A stretch of DNA of 7,016 nucleotides from Candidatus Omnitrophota bacterium (lineage in GTDB: Bacteria > Omnitrophota > Koll11 > Aquiviventales > Aquiviventaceae), in the NCBI GenBank assembly GCA_016196415.1, contig JACPXS010000096.1, positions 1 through 7,016 of the forward strand, given 5' to 3'. Below are positions 5,346 to 7,016 of the stretch, piece after piece. Position 1 is the first letter of the stretch. Each line of letters starts with the position of its first letter. The translations under genes and the position numbers were made by a program. The notes under the pieces are model-generated. The model ran no database searches. It was not told the origin of the DNA and saw nothing but the letters and a program-made list of their open reading frames with translations.

Positions 5346-7016
5346 ACGGCAATCGGCAGAGAGAGGGTGACGCTGGTCCCCTGCCCGGGTTGACTCGCCA
5401 CCGCGATCCGCCCGCCATGCTCCGTGATGATCCCATGGACAACCGCCAGGCCCAGGCCGGTGCCGGTCGGTTTGGTGGTGAAAAACGGCTCGAAGATGTG
5501 CGGCAGATCCTTCGGGGCAATCCCCGGGCCGCTGTCGGTAATGGTCACCGCCAGCTCGGCCCCCTGGATCGCGCTGCGAATCTCCAGGCGCCCCTGGCCG
5601 TTCATCGCTTGGAGGCTGTTGAGGAAGAGGTTGAGGAACACCTGTTTCAACTGCTTGGGGTCGCCCAGGACCAGCGGCCGCCTCTCATAGCGGCGGATCA
5701 CCTCCACATGGCGGTTGAGCAGCTCGCTGGTCAGGAACTCCAGCGTCTCATCCACGAGGCGCGGAATCTCCAGGGGCATCAGCTTCGGCGGCATCGGCTT
5801 GGCGAATTCGAGCAGTTGCTGGACAATGAGGTTGATCCGCTCCACTTCCCCGCCTACGATCTTCTGAAACTTCGCCCGGAACGCCGAGTCGGCGTACCGG
5901 GTGTCGAGGCACTCGGTGAAGGTCTTGATCGCGGCGAGGGGGTTCTTGATCTCATGCGCCAGCCCGGCAGCGAGGGTCGCCACCGCCTTCTGCTGCTCGC
6001 CCTTGCGCAGCTCCGTCAGGAACTGGGCGTGCTGGGTGACCAGCTGCGCGTTGCTCACGGCGATCGCCAGCGTCCGCGCCAGCGGCAGCAGGATGTCCAG
6101 GTCATCCTGCGTGAAGGCCTCATCCGACTTCTTCTTCCCCAGGCACAGCACCCCGATGAGCTCCTCGTGGAGGGAGAGCGGCAGGCACAGCCGCGCATTG
6201 AGCTGCGTGAGCCGACTGGTCACCGCCTCGGGAAAGTGTACCTTCCCTAACGCGCCGTCCTGCCCGATGGGCTCATGCGTCTGGCGCAGGAACGTGATGA
6301 CGGGCTCCGACTCCTGCAGGATGAGCGGCTGGCCGTTGGCGCCCCGGGCGGCTGCCGGCTCATAGAGGCGCTTCTCCTTATTGAGCAACAGCAGCGAGCA
6401 GCCCTCCAGTTTGATCGTCTCGGCGAGGGTGGTCACCGTCATCTGGACCAACTGCTTCAGGTCCACCATGACCATCACCTCATCCGTGAACGTCTTCAGC
6501 AACTCCTTGTAGTCGTACTGCTTCTGGAAGAGGTAGCGGTCGGTCGTATTCACCAACCCGTTCCGCAGCGGGCCATACAGCCCCGCGATGAGGGCGGCCG
6601 CGGAGATGTTGGAGAGCCACCGCGGAATCTGCACCACATGGGCCAAGACATCCTGCGACACAAACGCCACCAGCGACACCACCGCCACGACGGATCCCAC
6701 CAACCCCGCAAATATAACCGTTCGCTTGATAATAACTTCAACATCAAGCAATCGATGACGAAGAATCGCATAGCTCATAATGATGGCATAAAGCGGCACG
6801 GTAAAGTTTCCGTAAGGGTACAGATCAATCATAAATACGGGCAAGAAAGAAGTTGTCCCGCCTGCGAATCCCACGATAGTTGCTATGAAAAACCACTGGG
6901 TTTGAAGTCGTGGCCTTTCCTCTTTCGTATGGCGCAAAAACTGCATTAGATCGATGTGACTCATGAACACCACGCCAACAAAAAATGCGGTAAAGCAGGA
7001 ATATAGAAAGGTAGGC
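5342..7016 (-). CDS. Membrane sensor histidine kinase, N-terminus cut by window edge
   Basis: The reading frame is open to the window end, so the protein starts outside; the GTG at 6973 is an internal codon, because hydrophobic membrane sequence continues upstream of it. Numbering from that GTG (543 residues to the stop): membrane segments at about 25-46, 56-72 and 85-105, with a further hydrophobic stretch at 121-137; GAF-type domain about 165-310; phosphoacceptor H340 in LAHEIKNPL; N box with N448 and N452; G1 DSGPGI (480-485); FEPFFTT (494-500); G2 GTGLGLA (504-510). All catalytic motifs are intact. It matches the next kinase along its length, for example IDLYPYGNF in the membrane part and NPLxAIKTF after the histidine, so the two are paralogues. 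It ends in TGA overlapping the next ATG by four bases. GC is about 64% at 6541-6720 but about 44% from 6721 to the edge. Confidence 0.94.
   Translation of the reverse strand, partial: PTFLYSCFTAFFVGVVFMSHIDLMQFLRHTKEERPRLQTQWFFIATIVGFAGGTTSFLPVFMIDLYPYGNFTVPLYAIIMSYAILRHRLLDVEVIIKRTVIFAGLVGSVVAVVSLVAFVSQDVLAHVVQIPRWLSNISAAALIAGLYGPLRNGLVNTTDRYLFQKQYDYKELLKTFTDEVMVMVDLKQLVQMTVTTLAETIKLEGCSLLLLNKEKRLYEPAAARGANGQPLILQESEPVITFLRQTHEPIGQDGALGKVHFPEAVTSRLTQLNARLCLPLSLHEELIGVLCLGKKKSDEAFTQDDLDILLPLARTLAIAVSNAQLVTQHAQFLTELRKGEQQKAVATLAAGLAHEIKNPLAAIKTFTECLDTRYADSAFRAKFQKIVGGEVERINLIVQQLLEFAKPMPPKLMPLEIPRLVDETLEFLTSELLNRHVEVIRRYERRPLVLGDPKQLKQVFLNLFLNSLQAMNGQGRLEIRSAIQGAELAVTITDSGPGIAPKDLPHIFEPFFTTKPTGTGLGLAVVHGIITEHGGRIAVASQPGQGTSVTLSLPIAV

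Noticed and set aside
5390..6949. Plus-strand open frames opposite the partial kinase (5390-6250 and 6275-6949)
   Set aside because: Low-complexity translation rich in L, R, Q, H and E with no recognisable domain, fully antisense to conserved kinase motifs.

Overview
All protein genes that can be supported in this window lie on the minus strand, so the transcription order runs from high to low coordinates. The window suggests a free-living bacterium of moderately high GC, about 60-70% in most coding DNA and lower in a few patches. Membrane sensor kinases, an excisionase-type helix-turn-helix regulator, a lone FabF-type synthase and a four-helix-bundle S23 gene fit uncultured lineages such as Omnitrophota or Nitrospirota. 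That placement is inference only: no rRNA or other phylogenetic marker is present.

Layout in transcription order. (1) 7016-5342: a multi-pass membrane sensor histidine kinase with its N-terminus beyond the window edge. (2) 5345-3255: a complete paralogous kinase joined to the first by an ATGA stop/start overlap. (3) 3254-3015: a non-coding gap holding a 123-125 bp hairpin-rich element with 14-bp terminal inverted repeats and a 7-bp flanking direct repeat (MITE-like), followed by a strong sigma-70-type promoter with GTTA-type repeats. (4) 3014-2781: a 77-residue MerR/excisionase-like regulator. (5) 2794-1544: a beta-ketoacyl-ACP synthase of FabF type overlapping the regulator gene by 14 bp. 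(6) 1545-1063: a cassette with imperfect inverted repeats at both ends enclosing one S23/IVS-type four-helix-bundle gene. (7) 1043-45: a response regulator with an N-terminal four-cysteine segment, one intact receiver, a second degenerate receiver and no DNA-binding domain.

How the parts may fit together (inference): two related membrane kinases, a regulator-controlled fatty-acid elongation enzyme and a receiver-only protein sit on one strand within 7 kb. A plausible reading is a membrane- or envelope-responsive signalling module in which HTH-fabF-response regulator was once one operon, later split by the S23 cassette. The two most unusual items are that cassette, whose repeat arms end at the fabF stop codon and 19 bp before the response regulator start, and the hairpin-rich element between the kinase and fabF operons. 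Both kinases also show a sharp GC drop at nearly the same place in their membrane-coding part.
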